NCBI RefSeq assembly: GCF_020103695.1
Contig: NZ_JAHXBF010000008.1
Coordinates: forward strand, 1-64,000
DNA: 64,000 bases
Reading direction: 5' to 3'
Source: Hyalangium versicolor
Lineage (GTDB): Bacteria > Myxococcota > Myxococcia > Myxococcales > Myxococcaceae
A program made the translations under genes and the position numbers. Under the pieces are notes generated by a model, which was given only the letters and a program-made list of their open reading frames with translations, had not been told where the DNA came from and ran no database searches. Positions 1-7,929 of this stretch are shown in pieces (within the stretch, counting starts at the first letter, position 1; each line of letters starts with the position of its first letter).

Positions 1-296
1 CGGTGTCGGCGTCCATCTACCTCGCCCACCGGCGCGAGGAGGCCTATCCCGACCCGGAGCGCTTCCGCCCCGAGCGGTTCCTCGATCGGACCTTCAGCCC
101 CTTCGAGTTCCTCCCGTTTGGCGGCGGCGCCCGGCGCTGCCTCGGGGCGGCCTTCGCCGCATTTGAGATGCGAGTCGTGCTGGCCACGCTGGTCCGCGCC
201 GCCCGCTTCCGCCTCCACGGCGACCCGGCCATCCGCGTCGTCGCGCGGAACGCCGTGGTCGGGCCCTCCCGGCCCATCCAGCTGGCGCTGGAATGA
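1..296 (+). CDS. Cytochrome P450, C-terminal part (5' end outside window)
   Basis: About 98 residues of a cytochrome P450, open at the left edge. The sequence shows the P450 meander (YPDPERFRPERFL) followed by the heme-ligand loop FGGGARRCLGAAFA, which fits the family pattern FxxGxRxCxG with the cysteine as axial heme ligand. The reaction is NAD(P)H-dependent monooxygenation through redox partners; the substrate cannot be told from this fragment. The stop is the TGA at 294-296. Nothing downstream on the same strand looks co-transcribed. The family call is secure; the true start lies outside the window. Confidence 0.93.
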   Translation, partial: VSASIYLAHRREEAYPDPERFRPERFLDRTFSPFEFLPFGGGARRCLGAAFAAFEMRVVLATLVRAARFRLHGDPAIRVVARNAVVGPSRPIQLALE

Positions 297-520
297 TGCG
301 TCGAGGCGCACGGCCGGCCGGCCTTGCCCGATTTGACGGGTCAGGGGTTGGAGTGATGGGGGCACTCTCTCCCTTTCTCCCACCCGGAGCCCGGCCAGCG
401 CGGCGAGGGCGAGCTCGGGGAGCCGCGGCCGAGCACTGCTCGCCCGAGGCGCGGGAGAGCGCGGTGCAGCGACATTGAGCACTCCAGCCGCGGGCAGCGC
501 GATGGAGGTCACGCCACCAT

Positions 521-697
521 TCAGGGCCGTCCCAAGCTGGAATCCAGCCTCGGCCTTCGCGCCGGCTCGGGCAGGGTGATGGTGAGGAACAGGGCCAGAG
601 CGGCCGAGGTCATCACGGCCTTGAGCGCCGCTGGGTTCAGCATCTTGCCGACCTCGGCCTCGACGCTCTCCCGCAGGGAGATTGGGAAGCGCGACAT
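521..697 (-). pseudogene. Relic of a SitA-type polymorphic toxin lipoprotein (internal segment)
   Basis: A 58-codon minus-strand frame starts at the ATG of 697-695. Its middle, around KMLNPAALKAVMTSAALALF followed by LTITLPEP, resembles the hydrophobic central segment of myxobacterial SitA-like polymorphic toxin lipoproteins, as I remember that family. After LPEP the frame turns into low-complexity residues and stops. There is no signal peptide and no toxin domain, so this looks like a fragment left by deletion. The family assignment is an inference from one short segment. Confidence 0.35.
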
Positions 698-737
698 CCT
701 GACTTTGGGGGCTGACTACTTCAACACGGAGAGGCCA

Positions 738-761
738 CCGGTACCGACTGGTCGGTACCGG
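738..761. repeat. Perfect 10-bp inverted repeat, TetR-operator-like
   Basis: The arms CCGGTACCGA (738-747) and TCGGTACCGG (752-761) are exact reverse complements separated by CTGG. The core TACCGACTGGTCGGTA has the size and symmetry of a TetR-family operator. No TetR gene lies beside it, so the regulator may have been lost with the relic on the minus strand. Confidence 0.5.
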
Positions 762-1013
762 CATGCCCTCCTGAGAGAGGAGCACCGTCTCACGGATGAG
801 ATCGTGGCTCCCGTGAGGTGCAGGTGTACTCCGCTGGGAATCCAAGGGGTTGCCCTTCCCGCCGGTCTTTCCGGTGCGTGCGCTGCCTCGCAAGGCCCGA
901 AGATTCCAGGGCAATTCGCAACCGTCTCACGGACTGGACAGGTGTCTCACGGTTGAGACGGTTTTCGTGGGGCCCTGTCGCGCAAGTGCCTGTGTTGCGG
1001 AGGAGACAGGCGT

Positions 1014-1029
1014 TGGCCCGTTCCGTGCT
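1014..1029 (+). promoter_or_regulatory. Sigma54-like -24/-12 promoter
   Basis: TGGCCCGTTCCGTGCT matches the consensus TGGCAC-N5-TTGCW with two mismatches and keeps the essential GG and GC dinucleotides ten bases apart. It lies 77 bases before the ATG at 1106. Sigma54 promoters with enhancer-binding activators are common in myxobacteria. The inverted repeat AACCGTCTC / GAGACGGTT at about 920-963 lies 50-95 bases upstream and could be an activator site. Confidence 0.4.
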
Positions 1030-1105
1030 GAAGGCTTGAGCACGGCCGCCGCGGAAAGCGAGCGGCTGGGGAGAGACATGGTGTCTCTCCGAGGGGGATA
1101 AACAG

Positions 1106-1816
1106 ATGTTCCAGTTGTTTCAGACGAAGTCGAAGGACATGAGCAACTCCGTGCGGCAGGCACTCTCGCAGGACATGACGCTGGAGCAGGTGCGCGTGGC
1201 CCTGATCCAGCTGATGGGGGAGGAGAGCCGCAACCATTACCGGATGGGGGAGCTGTACAACTACGTGGTGGACAAGAAGCTTGCGGAGCTGGCCGGCTTC
1301 AAGGATGCGCGCGACTACTTCCTCCAGAACCTGAAGGACTTGTCGCAGACCACGTTGAGCTCGTACGGCACGGTGGCGCGGAAGTTCAGCGAGGAGGTCG
1401 CCTGGCGCTACGGCGTGACGTGCCTGACGTTGTTGCTGACCTACAAGGAGATGGCGGGGCTGAAGGTGGACCATGAGGCGCCGGGCGAGGCCCTCATCGA
1501 GGTGCCGGACGCGAAGGGGGTGTTGACGGCCAAGCCCTTCTCGGCGTGCAGCGTGGAGGAGATGCGCCAGGCGATCCGAGCCAAGCGCAAGCCCACGTCG
1601 AGCAAGCCGCTGACGGCCGAGGATGTGGCGCTGGCGGATCAGGTGGGCAAGGCGGTGGTGAGCCGGTTCCAGAAGGGCGATCCGGTGAAGGTGCAGCTGC
1701 GTAATCACCAGGGCGAGGCGGTGCTCGACATCCAGGGCATCCCGCTGTCGAAGCTGGCCCAGCTGGTGGAGGCGCTGACGGCGGATGGGGGCGCTGCGCT
1801 CAAGGCGCCGCAGTAA
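1106..1816 (+). CDS. Helical protein of unknown function, myxobacterial type
   Basis: A 236-residue soluble protein with no signal peptide or membrane segment. I do not recognise a named family. Residues about 20-115 are predicted mostly helical (from LEQVRVALIQLMGEESRNHY through the WRYGVTCLTLLL segment) and have the general look of a DNA-binding or adaptor module. Residues about 150-180 are basic (RAKRKPTSSKPLTAEDVALA). The C-terminal part (KVQLRNHQGEAVLDIQGIPL) looks like a small beta unit followed by a helix. The start is supported by GAGGGGG about 8 bases before the ATG. The gene stands alone, between a sigma54-like promoter and a strong hairpin terminator. Confidence 0.75.
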   Translation: MFQLFQTKSKDMSNSVRQALSQDMTLEQVRVALIQLMGEESRNHYRMGELYNYVVDKKLAELAGFKDARDYFLQNLKDLSQTTLSSYGTVARKFSEEVAWRYGVTCLTLLLTYKEMAGLKVDHEAPGEALIEVPDAKGVLTAKPFSACSVEEMRQAIRAKRKPTSSKPLTAEDVALADQVGKAVVSRFQKGDPVKVQLRNHQGEAVLDIQGIPLSKLAQLVEALTADGGAALKAPQ

Positions 1817-2134
1817 GAGCCTCCAGTGGAGGAGCTGATGCAGGAACGGCGGCACCGCGCTCTGGACACAGGGGCGCGGTGCCGTTGGCTTTGAAGCTTC
1901 CTCTGGCTGGACGGAGGAAAGGGGCTCGCTCGTGCCGGGCTCACCGGACGCACGCCAGCGGCCTGCTCCACCGCGCTGCGGCATTGCCACCATGGCGCAT
2001 TTTTCTCGCGGTAAATAACGCTCATACTCCTTGCGAAGTCCTGAGACATCCGCTCTTCTGTCGAAAACGCCCTGACGCTCTTCGATGTCTGTCATTGCGC
2101 CTGGGCTTCCCCCCTGTGTAGTGCCCCTGCTTCG
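1817..2134. other. Intergenic region
   Basis: This stretch contains the terminator of the preceding gene and then about 245 bases in which I see no gene. The sequence just before 2135 has no good ribosome binding site. Confidence 0.5.
1846..1888 (+). terminator. Hairpin terminator
   Basis: GGCACCGCG (1851-1859) pairs exactly with CGCGGTGCC (1875-1883), extended by AAC/GTT flanks, and is followed by TTGGCTTT. It lies 30 bases after the stop of the gene at 1106-1816. The loop is about 15 bases and the T-tract is weak, as is usual in GC-rich genomes. Confidence 0.6.
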
Positions 2135-2536
2135 ATGGAAAAGCCCTTTGTCACTGAGGATGGGTGTTACGTCCACTGCATCTACTGCGCGACGCCCCTT
2201 CCTGACTCGGTCGAACGACACCGCATGTCCGAGTTCACTCACCGAGCACCGCACGCACGTGAGCCGGTTGGATGCCCGGCGTGCGAGCTGAAAATCACCG
2301 ACGCCCCGGTCGAAGCGCCTCCCGCCCGATTCAAAGGCTGGAAGTCATGCATGCATTGCGCGAAGGCGATTCGCAAGATGGCGCTCTACTGCCATCACTG
2401 CTTGAAGTGGCAGGACAAGCCCTTCGAGCGCACAATCCAGCGGATACCCGCGAAGTTGGGGTGGTGGGATCGCCAGCTCCGGTCGATCCAGAACTTCTTC
2501 CTGCAGCTGCTGTGGAGCCGGATGCGGAGAATGTGA
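2135..2536 (+). CDS. Small zinc-ribbon-like hypothetical protein
   Basis: A 133-residue protein with four Cys pairs: CIYC near residue 15, CPAC near 49, CMHC near 73 and CHHC near 88. Pairs one and two, and pairs three and four, could each bind one zinc, giving a double zinc ribbon. The C-terminal 40 residues are basic and aromatic (KLGWWDRQLRSIQNFFLQLL). No function can be named. The ribosome binding site is poor, and the 3' end approaches a decayed convergent gene, so the start and even expression are uncertain. Confidence 0.5.
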   Translation: MEKPFVTEDGCYVHCIYCATPLPDSVERHRMSEFTHRAPHAREPVGCPACELKITDAPVEAPPARFKGWKSCMHCAKAIRKMALYCHHCLKWQDKPFERTIQRIPAKLGWWDRQLRSIQNFFLQLLWSRMRRM

Positions 2537-2569
2537 GCACGCAGCCCGGGTTCGTCCGGTGAGGACACG

Positions 2570-3240
2570 TCAGAGGCCGTGCTCCGGATCCACCTGGCGA
2601 GCCGGGAGCGCGCCGCCGGTGACGATGGCTCGAGAGTCGGAAGGCGGTAGACGGGCTTCGAGCCTGGGCTCCGCGTAGAGGATGTCGAGCATCCAGTACG
2701 TGGGCGCGCGATCCGGTGCCACTCCGTGAGCGTCTTCTGCATGGGCAGCGAGCTGTCCGGACGTCCCGGCATGTGGAACTCCGGCATGAAGAACTCGTGG
2801 CAGCCGCCGCAGAACTCGGAGGAGCCCAGCCGAGGCTCCTGGCGGATGGGGTGGGCCTCGAGCGCATCCTTCGAGGGAGCCCGGCCCGTGAGGAGCTCTC
2901 CTCCGCGGATGTGGCAGGTGGCGCAGTTGACGCCCTCGGAGAGGAGCGCGGGCTCCGGCCCCTGCCGGGTGAGTGCCTGGGCGCGCTGCTCTGCCAGCGG
3001 CGCGTGGCAGTGCACGCACCATGAGGAGCCGGTGTCGCGAAAGGACTGGGTGAAGAGGGAGTTGGACCAGGCCAGCGCGTGGCGAGAGCGTGACCACTCC
3101 TCGTAGGTGCGCTCGTGGCACGGCTGGCACTCCCTGGCGGAGAGCTCAGCGGCGGGCTTCCCGGTGCGCACGGGGCCGTGGCCTTGCGAGAACAGCGGCG
3201 CCTGCGCGAGGGCGAGAGCGATCCAAGCCAGCGGGCTCAT
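2570..3240 (-). pseudogene. Multiheme cytochrome c family protein, internally deleted and frameshifted
   Basis: The reading frame from the ATG at 3240 starts with a signal peptide (MSPLAWIALALAQAPLFSQG) and has four heme c sites: CQPCH, CVHCH, CATCH and CGGCH. Near 2710, just after MQKTLTEWHRIA, the frame becomes arginine/serine-rich noise. The neighbouring frame then reads YWMLDILYAEPRLEARLPPS and stops at 2570, which looks like the authentic C-terminal tail. An internal deletion with a frameshift at about 2705-2715 would explain this; in relatives I would expect more heme sites and a beta domain here. If translated, the N-terminal half would still be a periplasmic tetraheme fragment. Its start overlaps the stop of the upstream relic by ATGA. 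Confidence 0.65.
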
Positions 3241-3553
3241 GATTCAGCGGGCGGCTTTGCTCTTGGGGGAGGAGCGACGAAGTGGGCTTCGGTGGGGTCG
3301 CGCATGTTTCCATCGCCCAGGCGCCCGATCAGCACGAAGCGCTTGCCGCTGGGGGACAGGATGAGGCTCTCGATGGTGGGAATCCAATGTCCGGCACCTA
3401 TCGGTGACCACGTGACGGGGCCCAGAGGGAACTCGGCCAGCCGGGGGAGCCTTGCTCGGTGGGTTCCGAGGTATCTCGCGGAGGCGCGGAGCTGGGCCAG
3501 CCATCTTCTCTTCCGGCCTGCGCTTGTGATACTCCATGGGTTTAAAACCTGTT
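3237..3553 (-). pseudogene. Startless 3' fragment of the gene upstream of the cytochrome
   Basis: A minus-strand frame ends in TGA at 3239-3237 and overlaps the ATG of the cytochrome gene. Its last 90 codons look coding: RWLAQLRASARYLGT, then GPVTWSPIGAGHWIPTIESL, then LSPSGKRFVLIGRLGDGNMR. The serine-proline-glycine-lysine turn suggests a beta-propeller-like exported protein, which is an inference. No ATG, GTG or TTG precedes this segment in frame before a stop at about 3555, where the promoter of the divergent kinase begins. The 5' part was probably lost. Confidence 0.5.
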
Positions 3554-3572
3554 GGGTTTAATGGAGTCCACC

Positions 3573-4838
3573 ATGAACGAGAAGACCCTGCGCAAGCCGA
3601 ATGAGTCCGAGCAGCCGTTGAAGGACGGAGCCCTCCCCGGGCTCTCCCCAGAGAGCAAGAAGGATCCATTCCAGAAGGTCTTGAAGCGGCTGGGGCGGGA
3701 CCTGGCCACGCTCAGCCGGATGCTTGAGGAGATGCCCTACGACTCCTTCTCGGTGGGGCGCGTGAACTTCGAGATCCTCCGGGTGCTGGAAGAGCGCAGC
3801 AACGGAGAGCAGGTGCTGCTGGCCGCTCGCCGTCTCCGTCATGGGCTCGCCGGGCACGTGGTGGTCAAGCGCCTGCAAGACCCGGTGCGCTTCGAGCTGC
3901 GGCAGCGCCTTGTCGAAGAGGTGCAGCTCGCCTTTCGGCTCCACCACCCCGTCATCGCCCAGGTGCATCACCTCCGGGTGTTGGAGAAGGTGCCCTACGT
4001 CATCATGGAGCACGTGGACGGGCCGAGGCTCGACTCGCTGATCAGCGCGGCGGCCATGCTGGACCGTGCGTTGCCTGTGCCCTTCGTCCTCTATCTCGCT
4101 TCCGAGGTGGCTGATGCGCTGCACTATGCGCACACGCTGACGGAGGAGGAGGGGGGCCGTCCGCTGGGACTCATCCACCGGGACGTGAGTCCACGGAACA
4201 TCCGCGTGGACAAGAAGACCGGGGCGGTGAAGCTGACGGATTTCGGTGCGGCCTTCTCCAAGCGGGTAGGGCGGGAGGAGACGCCCGGGCGGCTGCTCAA
4301 GGGCGATCTGCTCTACGCCTCGCCCGAGTACCTACTGGGCGCCGAGATGGATGCGCGCTCGGACATCTTCTCCCTGGGGCTTGTGCTGCTGGAGGCGCTG
4401 ACGAACAGGAACCTGTTCAACGTGGAGGACTCGCAGCCCGTGTCCGAGAGCGCGACGAAGGGCTCCGCGACAGCGGACGAGACACCCTCCCTGCCCCTGG
4501 TCCGGATGATCACCCTGGCGGAGCAGTACACCGCGCAGGATGTGGAGCGCGCGGTGGCGGATCTGCCGGAAGGGCTCCAGGCCATTCTCCGCCGTGCCCT
4601 GGCACGGTCCCCCGCTGATCGGTACGCGACGGCCGGGGAGATGCGCAGCGAGCTGCATGCCCAGCTCGTCGCGCTGGCTCCCGGCTATGGACGGAAGGAG
4701 GCGGCTGAGGAGGTGGCGCGGCTGTTCGCCGAGGCCAGCACCCGGCGGGATGTCGCCGAGCTGGTGGAGGGTGGCATCTACCCGGCAGGCCTGGACGCGC
4801 ACGAGCGGGTGCCCGGGAGCGATGCGCGCCGCGTGTAG
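3573..4838 (+). CDS. Serine/threonine protein kinase (soluble)
   Basis: A 421-residue Hanks-type kinase. The chosen ATG has GGAG eight bases upstream; an in-frame ATG at 3561 lacks this. The domain covers about residues 55-370. The ATP-anchoring lysine lies in HVVVKRL, the catalytic loop is IHRDVSPRN, the metal-binding motif is LTDFGAAFS, and the activation-segment end is LLYASPEYLLG. The glycine-rich loop is degenerate (LEERSNGEQVLLAAR), although HRD and DFG are intact. No transmembrane segment is visible, so the protein is probably cytoplasmic. The C-terminal 50 residues form a helical tail. It faces two XRE regulators convergently. Substrates cannot be inferred. Confidence 0.9.
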   Translation: MNEKTLRKPNESEQPLKDGALPGLSPESKKDPFQKVLKRLGRDLATLSRMLEEMPYDSFSVGRVNFEILRVLEERSNGEQVLLAARRLRHGLAGHVVVKRLQDPVRFELRQRLVEEVQLAFRLHHPVIAQVHHLRVLEKVPYVIMEHVDGPRLDSLISAAAMLDRALPVPFVLYLASEVADALHYAHTLTEEEGGRPLGLIHRDVSPRNIRVDKKTGAVKLTDFGAAFSKRVGREETPGRLLKGDLLYASPEYLLGAEMDARSDIFSLGLVLLEALTNRNLFNVEDSQPVSESATKGSATADETPSLPLVRMITLAEQYTAQDVERAVADLPEGLQAILRRALARSPADRYATAGEMRSELHAQLVALAPGYGRKEAAEEVARLFAEASTRRDVAELVEGGIYPAGLDAHERVPGSDARRV

Positions 4839-4853
4839 CGCGCCCTCACCCCG

Positions 4854-5204
4854 TCAACGCAGCAGGGCGCGTGCCATCGTGAGGAGCGCCTGGCGCTTGG
4901 ACTCGTCCAGCTTGCGAGCCAGAGAGAGGAGCTGATGCACCGACGGTGGATCCTCCTCCGAGCGCCGGGCCTTGCCACCGCGTGGGGGCCGGGCTCGCCC
5001 GAGCAGCTCATCCGAGGTGGTGCGCAGCGCATCACATAGCCGCACCAGGGTGGGGACGCTGGGCAACATCTTCGCGTTCTCCAGGCGGTTGTAGACCATG
5101 TGAGCAATGCCCACCATCTCGGCCACCTGGGCCTGCGTGAGCCCCAGCCGCTCGCGTGCGCCGCGGGCCGCCTGTCCTACCGACTTGGCCAGCAGCTCGC
5201 TCAT
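4854..5204 (-). CDS. XRE-family helix-turn-helix regulator
   Basis: A 116-residue protein with an N-terminal XRE/HTH_3 domain at about residues 10-68: AARGARERLGLTQAQVAEMV for helices one and two, and AHMVYNRLENAKMLPSVPTL for the recognition helix region. The C-terminal 45 residues (HQLLSLARKLDESKRQALLT) look like a dimerisation helix. Its ATG overlaps the stop of the upstream XRE gene in ATGA, so the two are co-translated. They are related over the HTH, which suggests tandem duplication and possible heterodimers. Confidence 0.88.
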   Translation of the reverse strand: MSELLAKSVGQAARGARERLGLTQAQVAEMVGIAHMVYNRLENAKMLPSVPTLVRLCDALRTTSDELLGRARPPRGGKARRSEEDPPSVHQLLSLARKLDESKRQALLTMARALLR

Positions 5205-5449
5205 GGCGTGGACGCGGGCTGGGACGGCTCCGGGAGCACATGGCCCATGAGCACGTCGGTGGGGGTGCGGAGGAGCTGGGACAGGTGCACCAGCGTCTGG
5301 ACGCTGGGCAGCAGCAGCCCTCGCTCCAGGCGGCCGTAGGCCACGGGTGGCAGCTCGATGGCGCGGGCGACCTGCTCCGGCGTGAGCTGCGCTCGCTGGC
5401 GCGCGGCGCGCACGGCCTTTCCGAATGCAGCGGCGAAGAGTTCCGGCAT
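5201..5449 (-). CDS. Short XRE-family helix-turn-helix regulator
   Basis: An 82-residue protein that is little more than an HTH domain: FGKAVRAARQRAQLTPEQVA, then AYGRLERGLLLPSVQTLVHL. I chose the ATG at 5449 because GAGG lies 8 bases upstream and the HTH begins at once; a longer open frame to 5566 adds an arginine-rich stretch unlike the family. It is the first gene of a two-gene operon, overlapping the next XRE gene by ATGA, and is divergent from the kinase leader peptide at 5655. It may repress its own operon or the divergent kinase operon; this is inferred from position only. Confidence 0.82.
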   Translation of the reverse strand: MPELFAAAFGKAVRAARQRAQLTPEQVARAIELPPVAYGRLERGLLLPSVQTLVHLSQLLRTPTDVLMGHVLPEPSQPASTP

Positions 5450-5654
5450 GGATGAACCTCGGTGGAAGAGGGGCTGAGCACCGCGCCCAGGCGGCTGCGG
5501 GGCTCTATACTCCAAGGGTTGACGGGCGAGTAGACCCAATGCGTCGGTCCTGGCCCGTCGCTCCACTGCCTGTCATCCGCATGAGAGGCACACCCCCAGG
5601 ATGATTCCGCGGGCTGTTCTGGTAGCGTCGCGCACTACCCAGGAGGTTGAGTCC

Positions 5655-5729
5655 ATGCGCGAGGTTGCTCCCATCACTCCGGTTGCGCCGCCGCTCCTGA
5701 GCGAGGGGCCGGCGGGAGTCCGCCCATGA
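5655..5729 (+). CDS. 24-residue leader peptide coupled to the kinase gene
   Basis: An ATG preceded by an excellent Shine-Dalgarno sequence (AGGAGG, 5641-5646) opens a 24-codon frame beginning MREVAPITPVAPPL. It ends in a TGA that overlaps the kinase ATG at 5726 (ATGA). The kinase start itself has no comparable Shine-Dalgarno, so ribosomes probably reach it by termination-reinitiation. The peptide is proline-rich and could pause ribosomes. A role as a translational leader is an inference from architecture. Confidence 0.55.
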   Translation: MREVAPITPVAPPLLSEGPAGVRP

Positions 5730-7819
5730 GCGGGCGCGAGGAGGAGGGGGGGCCGGAGGTGTCACCCGGAACGGACGTGGGGGGCTACGTGGTGGAGGCC
5801 CAGCTCGGCGAGGGAGGGTTCGGCACCGTGTTCCTTGCGCGGCGGGGAGGTGAGCTCTACGCGTTGAAGCTGCTGCCGTTGGAGGAGGTGGGGGAGTGGG
5901 CCGTGCGGGAGCTGCTCAACCTGGCGAAGGTTCGGCACCCCCACGTGGTGCGCCTGCTGGGACACGGCCAGTGGCCGGACAAGGCCCCCCGGTACTTCGT
6001 CATCATCATGGAGTACGTGCCGGGCCGGCGCCTGGACGTGTGGGTGAGCACGGAGAACCCCTCGGCGCGCGAGGCGGTGCGCAAGGTGCTGGGCGTAGCG
6101 CGGGCGCTGGTGGCCCTCCATGGGGCCAAGGTGGTCCACCGGGATGTGAAGGAAGCCAACATCCTGGTGCGCGATTCCTCCGGCGAGGTGGTGCTGGTGG
6201 ACCTCGGTGTGGGGGGCGACGAGGAAGCCGGGTGGCGGACCGGTGGTTTGCTGCCGCCAGGGACGCCGGACTATCGCAGCCCCGAGGCCTGGCGCTTCGA
6301 GCGGGAGAACAAGGGCGTACCGGGCGCGCACTACCGCTCCATGCCCTCGGATGACCTGTACGCGCTGGGGGTGGTGCTCTACTGGCTGCTGACGAACCGC
6401 AGGCCCTTCTACGTGAGGAAGAAGAAGGACGTGGACCCCGTCCTGATCGAGGCGCCCACGCCTCCCCACCTCCTCAACCATCGGGTCCCCGTGGAGCTGA
6501 GCGAGCTGTGCCTGCGGCTCTTGGCGAAGAAGCCCGAGGAGCGCCCCGCGGATGCGCAGGAGCTGTGCGAGGCACTTTCGGCGGTGCTGGAACGACAGGA
6601 GGCAATCTGGGAGGCGCCGCTGTGTGAAGTCTTCAGCGTGCACACCCTCACCACGCGCCTGGGCCCCGGGGCAGACGAGGTGGCGCACTACCTGAAGGCG
6701 TCGCGAGAGGCCGAAGCGCGGCCCCGGCGAGGCGTGCGCCCTCTTGTGGTGGTGGAGGGTGAAGCTCCCGCAGCAGTTGAAGACGCCGCACCTCCTCGCG
6801 CCCTTCCTGTCTCTTCTCCCGCCGCGAGCCCTCCCATGCCAGCCATGGCGGCACTGGCCCTTGCCGCTCCACCTGAGGCCCCTGTTGTCCTCTCCGTCGA
6901 GGCCGTACCGCCTGCGCCCGTGGCCCCGGTCTCGGCGCCCGATCCAGTTCCGCCGTCACCTGCGAGCGCCAGGGAGCGGCAGCCAGCATCTCGGGCCAGG
7001 CGCGTCCCATGGCTGGTGGTGGGGCTGATCCTCACGGGGGTGGTGGGGGGAGGCGGGGTCTGGTTCTGGGCGGCCTCGTCCCGTACCGCCAGCCCGCCAC
7101 CGTTCGCCGCTGGGACTGACGGAGAGCCGCGCGTCTGGCCCCTCGATGCCACCCCGGAAGTGACCTGGGAGGTAGGCAGGAAAGTGGCGCCGCCCTGGAA
7201 GCCGCCGGAAGCTACCGGCCCCGACTTCCTCGTCACCGAGGAGGCAGCTCTCGTGGAGCCCTCCACGTGGAGCGAGAAGGGAGAGGCTTCCATGAAAAAT
7301 CCGCAGCAGAAGCAGCAGAAGCAGCAGAAGCAGCAGAAGGGCCTCGGTCCCATGGGCAAGGCCATCGCCACGGGGGCATGCATCTCAGCGGCCTGCACTG
7401 GGCCCCAGGTGCGCCCCGAGCCTCCCTCCGAGCCATGTCCTCCCGGCGCTCTCAAGACCATGGCCGAGCTGGGCATCAACATCGGCGACGAAGGGGATGC
7501 GGTGCTCACCCCTGGACCGGTGGGTCGGATCATGCCCGTGAGGGAGGGGGGGGGGCTCCGCATGCAGTTCCTCGGGAGGCCATTCAAGCCCTTGGGCCCG
7601 CAGGCCTTCCTGAAGGGGCGGCTCATCTTTGGGACGGAGCGCGTCTACGGGCGGTTTACGTTGGCACAAGAGAGGGATGGGACCCGCACCTGGCCTGTCT
7701 GCTTCGAGTTGGCAGATTCCGACCACGATCGTGGAATGCTGATGGAGAGTGGCTCGACGGCCGACACCGCGATGGTGGAGAACTCTGGAAGGGTGGTAGC
7801 GGTGGAGCACTTCCAGTGA
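5726..7819 (+). CDS. Transmembrane serine/threonine protein kinase
   Basis: A 697-residue receptor-like kinase. The kinase domain spans residues about 20-290: glycine loop LGEGGFGTVFLAR, lysine in YALKLL, catalytic loop VVHRDVKEANILV, and VDLGVGG where the usual DFG is DLG. A Pro/Ala-rich linker follows (about 340-420), then one membrane helix at about 428-447 (WLVVGLILTGVVGGGGVWFW), and an extracytoplasmic region of about 250 residues. That region has a QQK tandem (about residues 526-538), a Cys-containing segment (GACISAACTGPQ) and a C-terminal sensor-like domain. Translation is probably coupled to the 24-codon leader. The DUF2381 gene follows 110 bases downstream, a recurrent arrangement in myxobacteria. 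Confidence 0.92.
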   Translation: MSGREEEGGPEVSPGTDVGGYVVEAQLGEGGFGTVFLARRGGELYALKLLPLEEVGEWAVRELLNLAKVRHPHVVRLLGHGQWPDKAPRYFVIIMEYVPGRRLDVWVSTENPSAREAVRKVLGVARALVALHGAKVVHRDVKEANILVRDSSGEVVLVDLGVGGDEEAGWRTGGLLPPGTPDYRSPEAWRFERENKGVPGAHYRSMPSDDLYALGVVLYWLLTNRRPFYVRKKKDVDPVLIEAPTPPHLLNHRVPVELSELCLRLLAKKPEERPADAQELCEALSAVLERQEAIWEAPLCEVFSVHTLTTRLGPGADEVAHYLKASREAEARPRRGVRPLVVVEGEAPAAVEDAAPPRALPVSSPAASPPMPAMAALALAAPPEAPVVLSVEAVPPAPVAPVSAPDPVPPSPASARERQPASRARRVPWLVVGLILTGVVGGGGVWFWAASSRTASPPPFAAGTDGEPRVWPLDATPEVTWEVGRKVAPPWKPPEATGPDFLVTEEAALVEPSTWSEKGEASMKNPQQKQQKQQKQQKGLGPMGKAIATGACISAACTGPQVRPEPPSEPCPPGALKTMAELGINIGDEGDAVLTPGPVGRIMPVREGGGLRMQFLGRPFKPLGPQAFLKGRLIFGTERVYGRFTLAQERDGTRTWPVCFELADSDHDRGMLMESGSTADTAMVENSGRVVAVEHFQ

Positions 7820-7929
7820 GGCTGACCCGGGCGAAGCCCCGGAGCGAGCAGCGCTCTTGAGCGGGAAGGCGTGGTAGAGGCGACCTCCCAGGACGTTACG
7901 CCACGTCCCCACTCAGGAGGTTCTGTTTC

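Larger units (their letters stand above)
297..1105. other. Gene-poor stretch with relics and control signals
   Basis: About 800 bases with no convincing intact gene. It holds a minus-strand relic of a toxin-type protein (521-697), a perfect 10-bp inverted repeat (738-761), several copies of the word GTCTCACGG between about 787 and 955, and a sigma54-like promoter (1014-1029) for the next gene. The plus-strand open frame at 576-956 runs across these elements and does not look like a protein. Confidence 0.5.

Noticed and set aside
576..956. Plus-strand frame of 126 codons
   Set aside because: It crosses the inverted repeat and is opposite the toxin relic, has no ribosome binding site, and its sequence shows no domain-like pattern.
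3552..3572. Upstream ATG codon for the first kinase (3561)
   Set aside because: The ATG at 3573 has GGAG at the right distance, while the earlier ATG lies in that binding site.
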